64,000 bases of DNA from the NCBI RefSeq assembly GCF_000756385.1, contig NZ_JNFC01000001.1, positions 186,001-250,000 on the forward strand, written 5' to 3'. The position numbers were made by a program, and so were the translations under genes. Source of the DNA: Sphingopyxis sp. LC363. GTDB taxonomy: Bacteria > Pseudomonadota > Alphaproteobacteria > Sphingomonadales > Sphingomonadaceae. Positions 10,001 to 17,225 of this stretch are shown piece by piece; position 1 is the stretch's first letter; every line of letters starts with the position of its first letter. The notes below the pieces were generated by a model, which was not told the DNA's origin, searched no databases, and saw only the letters and a list, made by a program, of their open reading frames with translations.

Positions 10001-10266
10001 CGGGCATGATCCCGACCGCGCTGTCGCTCACCGGCGACGGCGCATGGCGCGCGCCGATGGCGGTCACGGTGATCGGCGGGCTCATCCTGTCGACGATGCT
10101 GACACTGCTGATCGTGCCGGCGTCCTTCAGCCTCGCGGCGGGCTTCGAACGCCGGATGGTCCCGCGCTTGCGCCGCTGGTTCACGACGGGCGGCGCGCAC
10201 GCCGACCCATCGCCTGCGGGCGTCACCGACATCGGCGCGGGGCAAAGCCCGGCGGCCGATCGATAG
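7087..10266 (+). CDS. RND efflux permease, HAE-1 (hydrophobe/amphiphile) type
   Basis: A 1059-residue inner-membrane RND pump beginning MNFKNISAWSIRNPIPP. The TM4 region reads SLVAGVLVDDAIVEIENI, with the paired aspartates (VDDA) of drug/amphiphile exporters, unlike the HME motifs in the metal pumps here. A Gly-rich HGGGGGSS stretch lies in the second periplasmic loop. No adaptor or outer-membrane channel gene adjoins it; upstream is the P1B-4 ATPase (44 bases) and downstream an SRPBCC gene (13 bases). It may borrow the adaptor encoded before the window start, or act as a lipid/hydrophobe pump together with the SRPBCC protein; both ideas are inference. RBS GGGGGAGAG precedes the ATG. Confidence 0.9.
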   Translation: MNFKNISAWSIRNPIPPLVMFFGLTVAGIVSFLMMGVQSDPDIDFPGAIVIIAQPGAAPTELETQVTQRVEAAVRTIEGIDELNSTVTEGQSQTFVQFAIGTPIDRAVTDIRDKITQIRSNLPNGILEPQVIRLSTSGNTLAYWSASATDMTLEELSWYVDNVVAKRLIAVPGMGDAYRRGGVSREIRVILNPERMRAYGLTAAAVNTQLVQLNVNAAGGRMEVAGSEQAVRILGNASSANALGETLISVGTNRTVRLADIAEVKDLYAEQRSVSKQDGRQVLTFGFERAKGASDVTVYDAAVEELRKLEKENPKVKFTELFSDIEYTKGQYHSAINAMVEGAILAVVVVFLFLRDWRATLISALAIPLSAVPTFLFMDLMGFSLNMMTLLALSLVAGVLVDDAIVEIENIVRHMRMGKSAYQASIDAADEIGLAVLATTMTIVAVFLPVGLMPGVAGQYFKNFGLTVVAAVLMSLAVARMITPMLAAYFLSAQGPQKHGEGPLIDTYMRILRWSLDTSGAAAARARGGRWKWLGYIKDHRVWVVGIGVLALFATIFSFSLLPMTFQPSIDSDTSRVAIQLAPGATLEQTEAVADEVTDLMKRDPLVESALSRIDVGTATVYLKLRKDRELTSTEFEKDRAPRLAQVPDARINFQSQHGGGGGSSRDISITLGSDDPKKLEDVGNRLLAEMARVKEIRSPRVEGNLQRPEIVLRPRFALAAQLGVTTQALSQSIRVATLGEIDQNSAKFSLSDRQIPVRVALAETARERLDTLRNMPVPTRNGGTVPLSVVAEIGFGAGPTQINRTNQVRQLTIGADLAPGLVTGQAMDKVEALPALKALPAGVTRLVLGSAKWQAEMLRNFAIAVVSGIFLVLAVLILLYRKIIPPFVNMGSLLLAPLGGAVALLLTGYPLSLPVFIGVLMLLGIVGKNSILLVDFAIEEMASGVPRDEAIVDAGHKRAQPILMTTVAMVAGMIPTALSLTGDGAWRAPMAVTVIGGLILSTMLTLLIVPASFSLAAGFERRMVPRLRRWFTTGGAHADPSPAGVTDIGAGQSPAADR

Positions 10267-10279
10267 AGGAGTTAAGCTG

Positions 10280-10765
10280 ATGGAGTTCGAGCGGGAGCAT
10301 GACCTCCCCTATAGTCCGGAGCAGATATGGGCGGTCCTCGGCGATTTCGAGAACCACCGGATCTGGAATCCCTATGTCCGGATCGAGCAGCTTGCCGAGG
10401 ACCCGATCGCGATCCGCTATTCGATGCGCATGGATCCGCACAAGCCCAAGTTTCTCGAAGTCTCCGCGGCGGTGCTCTCCGCGCGCCCGGGCGAGGAGCT
10501 GATACTCGACGTCAAGCCGAGCTTCATCCTCCAGTTCGAGGAGAGTTATATCCTGACGCCGACGGCGAGCGGGACGAAGTTCGTTCACCGCTATCGTTGC
10601 CGCGGGCCCTTTGCCTGGCTCCGGCTTCCCGGCATCAAGACCAGCTTCCAGCGAATGATCGCGTCGATCGACGGCATCCTGCTCAGCTACCTCAAGTCCA
10701 AATACAGCAAGCCGCCACCGCCGCCGCGACGGCCCAAGTCCAAGTTCAAAGGTGGCCGGCGATGA
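10280..10765 (+). CDS. SRPBCC-fold protein, second copy
   Basis: A 161-residue protein with an SRPBCC pattern: a first strand MEFEREHDLPYSPEQIWAVL, then a WNPY loop near residue 35, central strands and a C-terminal helix. It ends in a Pro/Lys/Arg-rich tail (PPPPPRRPKSKFKGGRR) that the copy at 3841 lacks. The WNPYV/WHPTL loop shared by the two suggests a common ancestor. It follows the RND permease by 13 bases and overlaps the dsbB start (ATGA), so it belongs to the pump-dsb transcript. RBS GAGGAG is upstream. Ligand unknown. Confidence 0.75.
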   Translation: MEFEREHDLPYSPEQIWAVLGDFENHRIWNPYVRIEQLAEDPIAIRYSMRMDPHKPKFLEVSAAVLSARPGEELILDVKPSFILQFEESYILTPTASGTKFVHRYRCRGPFAWLRLPGIKTSFQRMIASIDGILLSYLKSKYSKPPPPPRRPKSKFKGGRR

Positions 10766-11196
10766 CGAGCTTTCCGCTGCTCGCGCCGCACAAATGGCGT
10801 CCGCTCGGCGCGGCCTGGGCAATCGCCCTCCTGTCGAGCCTGGCCGTCCTCTTCGTCGGCGAGGTCATGGGCCAGGCGCCGTGCGACCTCTGCTGGTTCC
10901 AGCGTAGCTTCATGTTCCCGCTTGCGATCATTCTCGGCATCGCGGCGTTCAGGTCGGACCGCGCCATCGTTCCTTATGGGCTGGCGCTGGCTGCGGGCGG
11001 TGGTCTCGTCGCTTTCTATCATAGCCTGCTCTACGTCGGCGTCATTCCGGCCCCGATCGTCCCCTGCACCGGCGGTCCATCATGCTCGGGAGAGAGCATG
11101 GCAATCGGAGGCGTGCCGCTGCCCCTCCCGTCGCTGACCGCGTTCGCGCTCATCCTCACCCTCTTGCTCAACTTCCAAAGGAGACTGAAATCATGA
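10762..11196 (+). CDS. dsbB: Disulfide bond formation protein B
   Basis: A 144-residue inner-membrane quinone reductase that reoxidises DsbA. Four hydrophobic helices are visible. The first cysteine pair is C41-D-L-C44 followed by WFQR, the second is C102 and C108 in the second periplasmic loop; both pairs are needed in DsbB. The start ATG overlaps the stop of the SRPBCC gene, and its own stop overlaps the start of the next thioredoxin-fold gene, so the three are translationally coupled. In a metal-export cluster it probably repairs periplasmic thiols hit by soft metals (inference). Confidence 0.92.
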   Translation: MTSFPLLAPHKWRPLGAAWAIALLSSLAVLFVGEVMGQAPCDLCWFQRSFMFPLAIILGIAAFRSDRAIVPYGLALAAGGGLVAFYHSLLYVGVIPAPIVPCTGGPSCSGESMAIGGVPLPLPSLTAFALILTLLLNFQRRLKS

Positions 11197-11837
11197 ACAA
11201 ACGCATCGGAGTGGTGGCCACGCTTGTCGTTTCCGCACTCGCTTTCACCGGCGGCGCGATGCTCTACAGCGGAACCGCCGAGGGCGAACCCACGAAGAAG
11301 GTCGTGGCGGGGCCCGTCGACAGCCTCATTCGCCCGCATTCGCCGATCATCGGACCGAAAAATGCCCCGGTCACCATCGTCGAATTTTTCGACCCGTCGT
11401 GCGAGGCCTGCCGCGCCTTCTATCCCACGGTGAAGGGCATCGTTGCCAAATATCCCAAGGATGTGCGTCTCGTTATGCGCTACCTGCCGCTGCACCCCGG
11501 CTCGGCCGAGGCGATCGTGATCCTCGAAGCCGCCCGCGTCCAGGGCAAGCTCGAGCCGGTGACGGCCGCCCTGCTCGAAGCGCAGCCCGAATGGCACGAC
11601 GGCAAGATGGACGGTGCCTGGGCGGCCGCCGAGAAGGCCGGCCTCAATGTCGCGAAGGCGCGCGCGATGCCGACAACCGATGCGATGGCCTGGATGGAGC
11701 AGGACATCGCCGACGCGCGTGCGGTCGGCGTCCGGGGCACGCCGACCTTCTTCGTCAATGGCGAGATGCTCGTCCAGCCGAGCCCCGAACAGGTCGAGGC
11801 CCGAGTCCAGGCCGCGGTAGCGGCAAAGGGCAAATGA
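11193..11837 (+). CDS. DsbA/BdbD-like thiol-disulfide oxidoreductase
   Basis: A 214-residue exported thioredoxin-fold protein with an N-terminal signal or anchor helix (about 5-25). The active site is C70-E-A-C73 in EFFDPSCEACRAF and the cis-proline loop is GVRGTPTFFVNG near the C-terminus, with the alpha-helical insertion expected of the DsbA family between them. It starts inside the dsbB stop (ATGA) and is the obvious partner of DsbB. A hairpin follows seven bases after the stop. Whether it oxidises general substrates or a metal-binding partner cannot be told from sequence. Confidence 0.88.
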   Translation: MNKRIGVVATLVVSALAFTGGAMLYSGTAEGEPTKKVVAGPVDSLIRPHSPIIGPKNAPVTIVEFFDPSCEACRAFYPTVKGIVAKYPKDVRLVMRYLPLHPGSAEAIVILEAARVQGKLEPVTAALLEAQPEWHDGKMDGAWAAAEKAGLNVAKARAMPTTDAMAWMEQDIADARAVGVRGTPTFFVNGEMLVQPSPEQVEARVQAAVAAKGK

Positions 11838-11843
11838 GGGCCC

Positions 11844-11878
11844 GCACCCGTCCCGCTTCGTCCACGCGGGACGGGTGC
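11844..11878 (+). terminator. Hairpin after the dsb pair
   Basis: Perfect 13-bp stem, GCACCCGTCCCGC and GCGGGACGGGTGC, with a 9-base loop, right after the stop codon. There is no downstream T-run. It probably ends the RND-SRPBCC-dsbB-dsbA transcript. Confidence 0.6.
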
Positions 11879-12028
11879 CCACCATGCGGCGCGATACTGT
11901 CTCTCCCGCCATCGGCCTGTCGCATGGAGACGCCGGGTCACCGTCCGATCGGCAGCATCGGAGCCAATATTCACAGCGCATTCAAACATGAAGGGGGATT
12001 TTGAACGCCACGAAAAGGAGAGACTGAC

Positions 12029-12334
12029 ATGCGAAAACTGATGACGATCGCGGCCGCGATGCTCGCCTTCGCGCTCCCCGGAACAGCGCTTGCCCAGCAC
12101 CATGGCGATCGCGGGGGATATAGCCGCGGACATGACGCGCCACGTGGTCATGACCGCGACTATCGTTCCTCACGCCACGGCGTGCCCAATTATGGCTATG
12201 ATCGTGGCTATCGTGGCTACGATCCCTACTACCGCGGCCATGATCGCCGCTATGAACGGCGGGACCGCTACGAGCGGCGCTATCAGAAGCGCCGGATGCA
12301 CCACCATCACCGCGGGCGTCACTGGCGCGGCTAG
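12029..12334 (+). CDS. Small secreted Arg/His/Tyr/Gly-rich protein
   Basis: A 101-residue protein with a clear signal peptide (MRKLMTIAAAMLAFALPGTALAQ). The mature part is low-complexity, rich in Arg, His, Tyr and Gly, with repeated RGYD/RGHD units and an HHHHRGRHWRG end. Such composition could bind metal or nucleic acid or simply be disordered in the periplasm; no family was recognised with certainty. RBS AAAAGGAGAG precedes the ATG. It is convergent with the methyltransferase downstream. Confidence 0.7.
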   Translation: MRKLMTIAAAMLAFALPGTALAQHHGDRGGYSRGHDAPRGHDRDYRSSRHGVPNYGYDRGYRGYDPYYRGHDRRYERRDRYERRYQKRRMHHHHRGRHWRG

Positions 12335-12361
12335 CCGCGACCGCGCGGGCCGGGCGAGAAA

Positions 12362-13021
12362 CTACCGCTTCGCCCCATAGATTGAAATCGAGCCGGTCGG
12401 CGTCGGGATGACTCTCATCTCTTCGACCGCCTCGAAACCCGCGGCTTTAAGGATCACCGGGACGCAGCCCTTAGCGTTGGGTTCGGTATATTCGAACCCG
12501 TCGAGCAGCTGGATCTGTCGAAAAAGCATGCGCATCAGCAGCGAGCGCTGCTCGCCATAGTCGGCTATGAAAAGGGTCCCGCCCGGCCTCAGGAGCCTGA
12601 ACATCTGCGCGGCAATCGCTTCCTTAACGGCCATCGGGCACTGGTGAAGGACCAGGCTCGATACGATCTTGTCGCATTGCCGGAGTGCGTCGATGCCGTC
12701 CAGCTCGTCGCCCATAGCCTCGAACCATCGAATCTCGGCATCGGCAACCTCAGCCTTGGCGCGCGCGATTTCCAGCACGGCGGGGTCGGGATCGACCGCC
12801 AGAACGATGCTCTCCGGCGCCGCCTGCTTGAGGGCGATCGCAAAGGTTCCCGTGCCGCACCCGATATCGACGATCCGCTCGCCCGGCCGCGGTTCGGCGA
12901 AGCGCAGCAAGTCGCTTCGCCATCTTTTCTCTCTGGTCATGAGGGCTATGGCGGCATCGTAGCGGTCGAGCGATCCGCTCTTGCCGAGTGCCGGGACGAA
13001 GTCTCTGTGTGCGTCTGACAT
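12362..13021 (-). CDS. Class I SAM-dependent methyltransferase (copy 1)
   Basis: A 219-residue Rossmann methyltransferase. Motif I is IVDIGCGTGTFAIAL (about 50-64), the acidic residue follows in LAVDPDP, and a LVLHQCP post-motif is present. The C-terminal half carries FIADYGEQRSLLMRMLFRQ, a segment nearly repeated in the protein encoded at 34647, so the two are paralogues. It lies 47 bases downstream of an AraC-family gene on the same strand and at the end of the FTR1/CDF group. Substrate unknown; the metal context allows a guess at metalloid or membrane-lipid methylation, but no ArsM cysteine signature was seen. Confidence 0.82.
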   Translation of the reverse strand: MSDAHRDFVPALGKSGSLDRYDAAIALMTREKRWRSDLLRFAEPRPGERIVDIGCGTGTFAIALKQAAPESIVLAVDPDPAVLEIARAKAEVADAEIRWFEAMGDELDGIDALRQCDKIVSSLVLHQCPMAVKEAIAAQMFRLLRPGGTLFIADYGEQRSLLMRMLFRQIQLLDGFEYTEPNAKGCVPVILKAAGFEAVEEMRVIPTPTGSISIYGAKR

Positions 13022-13068
13022 GATGCGCCTCTACCAGGCGCGATCACGCACCGGCTTGAACGGAGAGG

Positions 13069-13758
13069 CTATGATTCGATGAAAAGGTCGCTTGCCCGGA
13101 TACCGAACATCGCCTTGATCGTGCGGGCGAAATGCGCGCTGTCGCTGAACCCTGCCATGTGTGCGGCCTCGGTCGCGCTGCGGCGCATTCCCAATTCGTC
13201 GAAGGCGATAATCAACCTTCGCCAGAGCACAAAGCGCTGGAAGGGCATGCCGATCTCGGCGGCAAAGAGATGCCGGAAGCGGCCGAGCGAAAGGCGGCTC
13301 TCCTCCGCCACAGCCGCGAGACGGACAGAGCCCATGGGGATCAGGCGGTCAATCGAGGCGGCGGCGCGGGTGATGCGCGGATCGAGCGGGGGTCGGGCGC
13401 CTCGCGTGAGCCAGTTTTTCCAGAAGGACCGCTGTCCCGGCAGCGCGACATGAATCGGATCGGAGCAGATCAGCCGGTCTTTCAGATCTACCGGCGGACC
13501 GAAGACCACTGTCGGCTCGACGAACCATAATTCAGCCGTGGGCGCGGGGAGCAGCCGGTGCACGGTATCGGGTTCGATGAGCAAGCAACGCCCCGACAGG
13601 CGCGCGCCATCAGCATCGACCACGGTAAGCGGCTCGGCACAAAACACTGCCTGCGCCGCAAAATGGCGGTGCGCGGCGGCATCGCCAACCGAACCCGACC
13701 AGAGAGCATGATAGTCGCCGAGGCTAAGTCGGCCGTTCCAGTTGGACGTTTCGGGCAT
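13069..13758 (-). CDS. AraC-family regulator (copy 1)
   Basis: A 229-residue regulator with an N-terminal cupin-like sensing part (about 10-110; HRHFAAQAVF) and a C-terminal double helix-turn-helix (about 135-225). The second HTH shows AAHMAGFSDSAHFARTIKAMFGI, matching the AraC signature. It precedes the methyltransferase in the same direction. A protein of the same length and layout is encoded at 35462, also upstream of a methyltransferase. The ATG has no strong ribosome site, so the start is approximate. Confidence 0.85.
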   Translation of the reverse strand: MPETSNWNGRLSLGDYHALWSGSVGDAAAHRHFAAQAVFCAEPLTVVDADGARLSGRCLLIEPDTVHRLLPAPTAELWFVEPTVVFGPPVDLKDRLICSDPIHVALPGQRSFWKNWLTRGARPPLDPRITRAAASIDRLIPMGSVRLAAVAEESRLSLGRFRHLFAAEIGMPFQRFVLWRRLIIAFDELGMRRSATEAAHMAGFSDSAHFARTIKAMFGIRASDLFIES

Positions 13759-13884
13759 CGGGTCGCAATAGCAGGCCTAACTCGTGTGCGTAACGGGCGC
13801 CGGGTAAGCACTCTGGCTCGGAGGCTCTTTTCGGAAGCCGTCTTACGGCCAAGGAGGAGTGCGCCGACCCCGTGATGATTCCCC

Positions 13885-15831
13885 TCATCGACCGGGCGCT
13901 GTCTCGATGCGGCGATGTTGCCGACTGTTGTAACGATAGCCGATCCAGAGGATTGCAAGCGCGAGAAGCTGGAGCAACAACGGTTCGAGCGAAGGAAATA
14001 TCCCCATCGCCGGGAAGCGGGGAAAATGAGCTAGCGGGGTGATGCCGAGGAGGCCGGCTTCCTGTAGCGCGCCCGCGCCCTTGCCGGCCAGGACAACCGC
14101 GAGGATAGCGATGAGCGAAGAGCTGTAAGCGAAAAATCTTCCGATCGGCAGGACCCGGCTGTAACGAAGCATGACCCATGCGATTGCTGCCAGGATCACC
14201 ACTGCGGTTCCGGCTCCGGCGGCGATCGCGCTGCGGCTTCCTTGCGCGGCGAGAGCTGCGAAAAACAGGATGGTCTCAAAGACTTCCCGATAGACCACGA
14301 GGAAAGCGAGCCCGAACAGGAACCAGGCCGAGCGACGTGAAAGCGCTTTGCCCATCGCTTCGCGAATATAGCGCTGCCAGCTCTCCGCATGTGACTTTCC
14401 GTGCATCCAGATGCCGACCCAGACGAGAACGACTGCGGCGAAAAGCGAGCCAAATCCCTCTGTCAACTCGCGGTTCGCTCCGCTGATCGAGATTGCATAG
14501 GTCGCGACTGCCCAGGTTGCGCCGCCGGCTGCCAGGGCTGCGATCCAGCCGCCATGGACATAGGGTAGGACCTCAGGCCGTTCGGCCTTTCGTAAGAAAG
14601 CGATCATCGCCACGATGATCAGAAGCGCTTCGAGACCCTCGCGCAGCAAGATGGTAAGCGCCCCGACAAAGGTCGATGCGTCGCTGGCTGCATCGGGAGA
14701 CAGTGCAGCTTCGGCATCGGCGAAAAGGGTTTCGACTGCGGCGGCTTTACCCGCGACCGCATCGACCGGCACACCTCGCGCGATGGACACGCGATAATCG
14801 GACATCGCGGATTCGATTTGCGCCATAAGGGCGGAATCGCGCGTCGTCAGGATCGGCTCAATCGGTTCGAAACCGTCGAGATAGGCGGACAGCGCGAGAC
14901 GCTCTGCCTCGCTCCGATTTCCCTTGCGGTACGCGGCAAGGCTTTGCGCCAATTTGTCACGGGCAACCGCAAGCGTCGCGGGCGAAGCGGTTGTCAATGC
15001 TTGGGGATCTGAGCGCAAATAGGCGGTAAGCGCGTCGGCCTGCTCCGATCCCAGCCCACGACCAAGCACTTCCGGGCTGAGACTCGTGAAGGCTTGCAGG
15101 TCGGGGACCAGTTCGCGCGCCGCAGGGGTCTGGTTCCAGACACGCCGGCCGGCTGCGACGTCGCGAAAGGCAAATCCACCGGCATAGGCTGCTACCGCCC
15201 AGCGGTCGTCGGAGGGCAAATGGGCAAAACTGGGCATGGACGTGCCTTCGAGCCCCTGTCCTATCACCTGATAGAGCGCGAACAGACTGCGCTTGCGAGC
15301 GCGTCCGGCGTCGGTGAAATCGATAGGTGCCGGGTCGAGCCCCTTGGCCTGAGGTCCATTGCCATCGCCGCGCGCGCCGTGACAGCTGGCGCAATTTTCC
15401 AGATAGACTTGGGCTCCGCGCCGGGGATCTGGAGCGTTGCGCGGCGCGAGGGGCACAGGGTAGGCGGCGAGGAGGTCCGCCGCGAGTCCGCGCGCCTGGC
15501 CAGCCACCTTGCCGGGGTCCGCCTTCGATGCGATCGCCGTCTGGAGTTGTCCCGCTTCACTGACAAGGCGAGCCCGCGCCGGGGATACCGGAAGCGCTTC
15601 GATCCCCTTGCGAACGGTGGCGGAAAACTCGGTCATCTCGGCATATTCGACCGTGCTCGTCACCGCGCCATTCGAGACCGCTCCACCATAGTCGACCGCA
15701 ACATAGTCCAGCAGGCGCCAGATGGTCTGGACTTCGCCGGCATCAGTGCGGGCCTGTGCCGTCGGCACGACGAGGCCGCAGATTGCAGCGAGCGCGATCA
15801 GCAGAGAGAGAAAGCGGCGGGCGGGGGGCAT
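13885..15831 (-). CDS. FTR1-family permease with cytochrome c domain (PbrT-like)
   Basis: A 648-residue inner-membrane protein. After a signal peptide (cut near AQA-R) comes a periplasmic region with one heme c site, C147-A-S-C150-H151, then a helical linker and a C-terminal FTR1 permease of about seven helices. The permease has both REXXE motifs, REGLE at 397-401 and REVFE at 515-519, which bind Fe(III) in FTR1/EfeU. The cytochrome c-FTR1 architecture is also that of PbrT, a Pb(II) uptake protein of lead-resistance operons. It lies five bases after a CDF-like exporter gene that is divergent from a MerR, a setting that fits PbrT. Substrate (Fe or Pb) is inferred. Confidence 0.88.
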   Translation of the reverse strand: MPPARRFLSLLIALAAICGLVVPTAQARTDAGEVQTIWRLLDYVAVDYGGAVSNGAVTSTVEYAEMTEFSATVRKGIEALPVSPARARLVSEAGQLQTAIASKADPGKVAGQARGLAADLLAAYPVPLAPRNAPDPRRGAQVYLENCASCHGARGDGNGPQAKGLDPAPIDFTDAGRARKRSLFALYQVIGQGLEGTSMPSFAHLPSDDRWAVAAYAGGFAFRDVAAGRRVWNQTPAARELVPDLQAFTSLSPEVLGRGLGSEQADALTAYLRSDPQALTTASPATLAVARDKLAQSLAAYRKGNRSEAERLALSAYLDGFEPIEPILTTRDSALMAQIESAMSDYRVSIARGVPVDAVAGKAAAVETLFADAEAALSPDAASDASTFVGALTILLREGLEALLIIVAMIAFLRKAERPEVLPYVHGGWIAALAAGGATWAVATYAISISGANRELTEGFGSLFAAVVLVWVGIWMHGKSHAESWQRYIREAMGKALSRRSAWFLFGLAFLVVYREVFETILFFAALAAQGSRSAIAAGAGTAVVILAAIAWVMLRYSRVLPIGRFFAYSSSLIAILAVVLAGKGAGALQEAGLLGITPLAHFPRFPAMGIFPSLEPLLLQLLALAILWIGYRYNSRQHRRIETAPGR

Positions 15832-15836
15832 TGGCC

Positions 15837-16478
15837 CTATTGTCCGGGCACAGTCGACAGTTCGCGCAATTCGGTCCGCGCGCTGCGTAGAATCTCATAG
15901 GCCGAATGCAGGAAAAGCGTGGCAATGATGGCGGCGACTGCAAGGTCGGGCCAGGCTTGCCCGGTCCATGCGACGAGGCCGGCGGCGATGATCACCGCCA
16001 CATTGGCGATCGCGTCGTTGCGGCTGAACAGCCACACCGCCCGGACATTGGCGTCGCCTTCGCGGAACCGCGAGAGGACCGCGGCCGAGGTGAGGTTGAC
16101 GAGGAGGGCGGCGGCGCCGATGCCGCCCATCAGCTCGGCTTCGGGCGGAACCGCGGTCAGGGCACGCCACAGCGCGACGCCGATGACCCCTATGCCAAGC
16201 GACAGCAGGAACAGGCCTTGGGCTAAGGCGATACGCGTGCGGGCGAGCGCAGTCCAGCCTATCGCGACGAGGCCGGCCAACGTGATCGTGCCGTCGCCGA
16301 TAAAGTCGAGCGAGTCGGCTTTCAGCGCCTGGCTGTTGGCGATGAACCCGCCGACGATCTCGATCGCGCCGAAGCCGAGATTGAGAATTACGACGATCCA
16401 CAAGGCCCTTCGATAGGCGGGATCGCGTTCGGCCCTGACGGTGTCGCCCGTGCAGCCGCAATTGCTGTCGTTGCTCAT
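15837..16478 (-). CDS. CDF-like cation transporter
   Basis: A 213-residue protein with about six TM helices and a short N-terminal Cys-containing tail (SNDSNCGCTGD). Helix 2 has DSLDFIGD and helix 5 has SRNDAIANVAV; the paired aspartates in these helices are the metal sites of the cation-diffusion-facilitator family, though the usual helix-2 HxxxD is DxxxD. The C-terminal cytosolic domain of larger CDFs is missing, so the protein is short. It is divergent from a MerR regulator across a palindromic operator. The -10 element ends only six bases before the ATG, so the mRNA may be nearly leaderless. Confidence 0.82.
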   Translation of the reverse strand: MSNDSNCGCTGDTVRAERDPAYRRALWIVVILNLGFGAIEIVGGFIANSQALKADSLDFIGDGTITLAGLVAIGWTALARTRIALAQGLFLLSLGIGVIGVALWRALTAVPPEAELMGGIGAAALLVNLTSAAVLSRFREGDANVRAVWLFSRNDAIANVAVIIAAGLVAWTGQAWPDLAVAAIIATLFLHSAYEILRSARTELRELSTVPGQ

Positions 16479-16484
16479 TCCCCT

Positions 16485-16515
16485 GTTCTACATTCTACAG
16501 TAACTGTAGAAGCAA
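16485..16515 (-). promoter_or_regulatory. MerR-type operator-promoter of the CDF-FTR1 operon
   Basis: Read on the minus strand: -35 TTGCTT (16515-16510), a 19-bp spacer, and -10 TAGAAC (16490-16485). Centred in the spacer is the palindrome TTCTACAGTAACTGTAGAA (16493-16511), two 9-base arms around one base. A palindrome within an overlong 19-bp spacer is the mark of MerR-family activation by DNA untwisting. The divergent gene at 16549 encodes the likely regulator. Confidence 0.85.
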
Positions 16516-16548
16516 GCTGAAATCGAAACGAGACTGAGAGGAAGGGAG

Positions 16549-16962
16549 ATGGCGCGCGACACGCGGCTGCCGATCGGCGGCCTGGCGAAACGCACCGGCA
16601 CCAAGGTAAACACGATCCGCTTCTATGAGGATATCGGATTGCTGCCTTGCGCAGCGCGCACAGCCTCTGGCCGGCGCACCTACGGGGATGAGGATGTCGG
16701 GCGCCTCGCATTCATCCGCAATGCCCGCGGCCTCGGCTTTTCGATCGATGAAATCCGGTCGTTGACGGCGCTGGCCTTGGGGCCGGGGCAGGACTGCGCC
16801 GAAATCCGCGCAGTTGCGGCGCGTCACCTGCTCGATGTCGATGAAAAGCTGGAACGGATGGCGCGGCTCCGTGCTGAACTTGCCCGTATCGTCCAGCTCT
16901 GCGATGGCGGGCCGGTGTCGGATTGCCGGGTCATCGAGGCCATCGCCGCCGGAAATGCCTAG
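16549..16962 (+). CDS. MerR-family metal regulator (PbrR-like)
   Basis: A 137-residue MerR protein. The HTH is at about 7-45 (PIGGLAKRTGTKVNTIRFYED), the coiled-coil dimer helix at about 85-120. Three cysteines lie where MerR/PbrR-type sensors place their ligands: C83 (GQDC), C118 and C126 (C-x7-C). This is consistent with a sensor of soft divalent metals such as Pb(II). It is divergent from the CDF-FTR1 operon with the operator between them, which supports that target. A weak GAAGGGAG ribosome site precedes the ATG. Confidence 0.87.
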   Translation: MARDTRLPIGGLAKRTGTKVNTIRFYEDIGLLPCAARTASGRRTYGDEDVGRLAFIRNARGLGFSIDEIRSLTALALGPGQDCAEIRAVAARHLLDVDEKLERMARLRAELARIVQLCDGGPVSDCRVIEAIAAGNA

Positions 16963-16997
16963 CCGCCGCGCTATCGGGACTGTCGGCGGCTTGCGGC

Positions 16998-17225
16998 TCA
17001 GCCGCAGCAACTGCCCTTGCCGCCGTCAACCTGTATTGGCGGGCAGGGTACCGTGCCATAGGAACAGAAGACACAGCAGTCTCCTGGCAGCGGCTTGAGC
17101 AGCGCGCCGCATCCCTTGCAGTCGTAGAAATACTGACACGCATCGGTGGGCATGATTTCGTCGGCGATTTGACCGCAGAGCGGACACGTCAGCGTCGATT
17201 GCAGGACCGGCGAGGGATCAAGCAT
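16998..17225 (-). CDS. GDCCVxC-domain small cysteine-rich protein
   Basis: A 75-residue protein with twelve cysteines: CPLC at 14-17, C30, CKGC at 36-39, then GDCCVFC at 48-54, C61 and CC at 73-74. GDCCVxC proteins are a named family in which the last cysteine of the motif is selenocysteine in some members; here it is a normal cysteine (C54). They are commonly found with merT in mercury-related operons. The start overlaps the end of the MerT-like gene by eight bases. A zinc-ribbon fold and a role in metal handoff or thiol redox are inference. Confidence 0.85.
   Translation of the reverse strand: MLDPSPVLQSTLTCPLCGQIADEIMPTDACQYFYDCKGCGALLKPLPGDCCVFCSYGTVPCPPIQVDGGKGSCCG

Noticed and set aside
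16998..17225. Selenoprotein version of the GDCCVxC protein
   Set aside because: The relevant codon encodes Cys, not TGA, and no SECIS-like hairpin was sought or seen.
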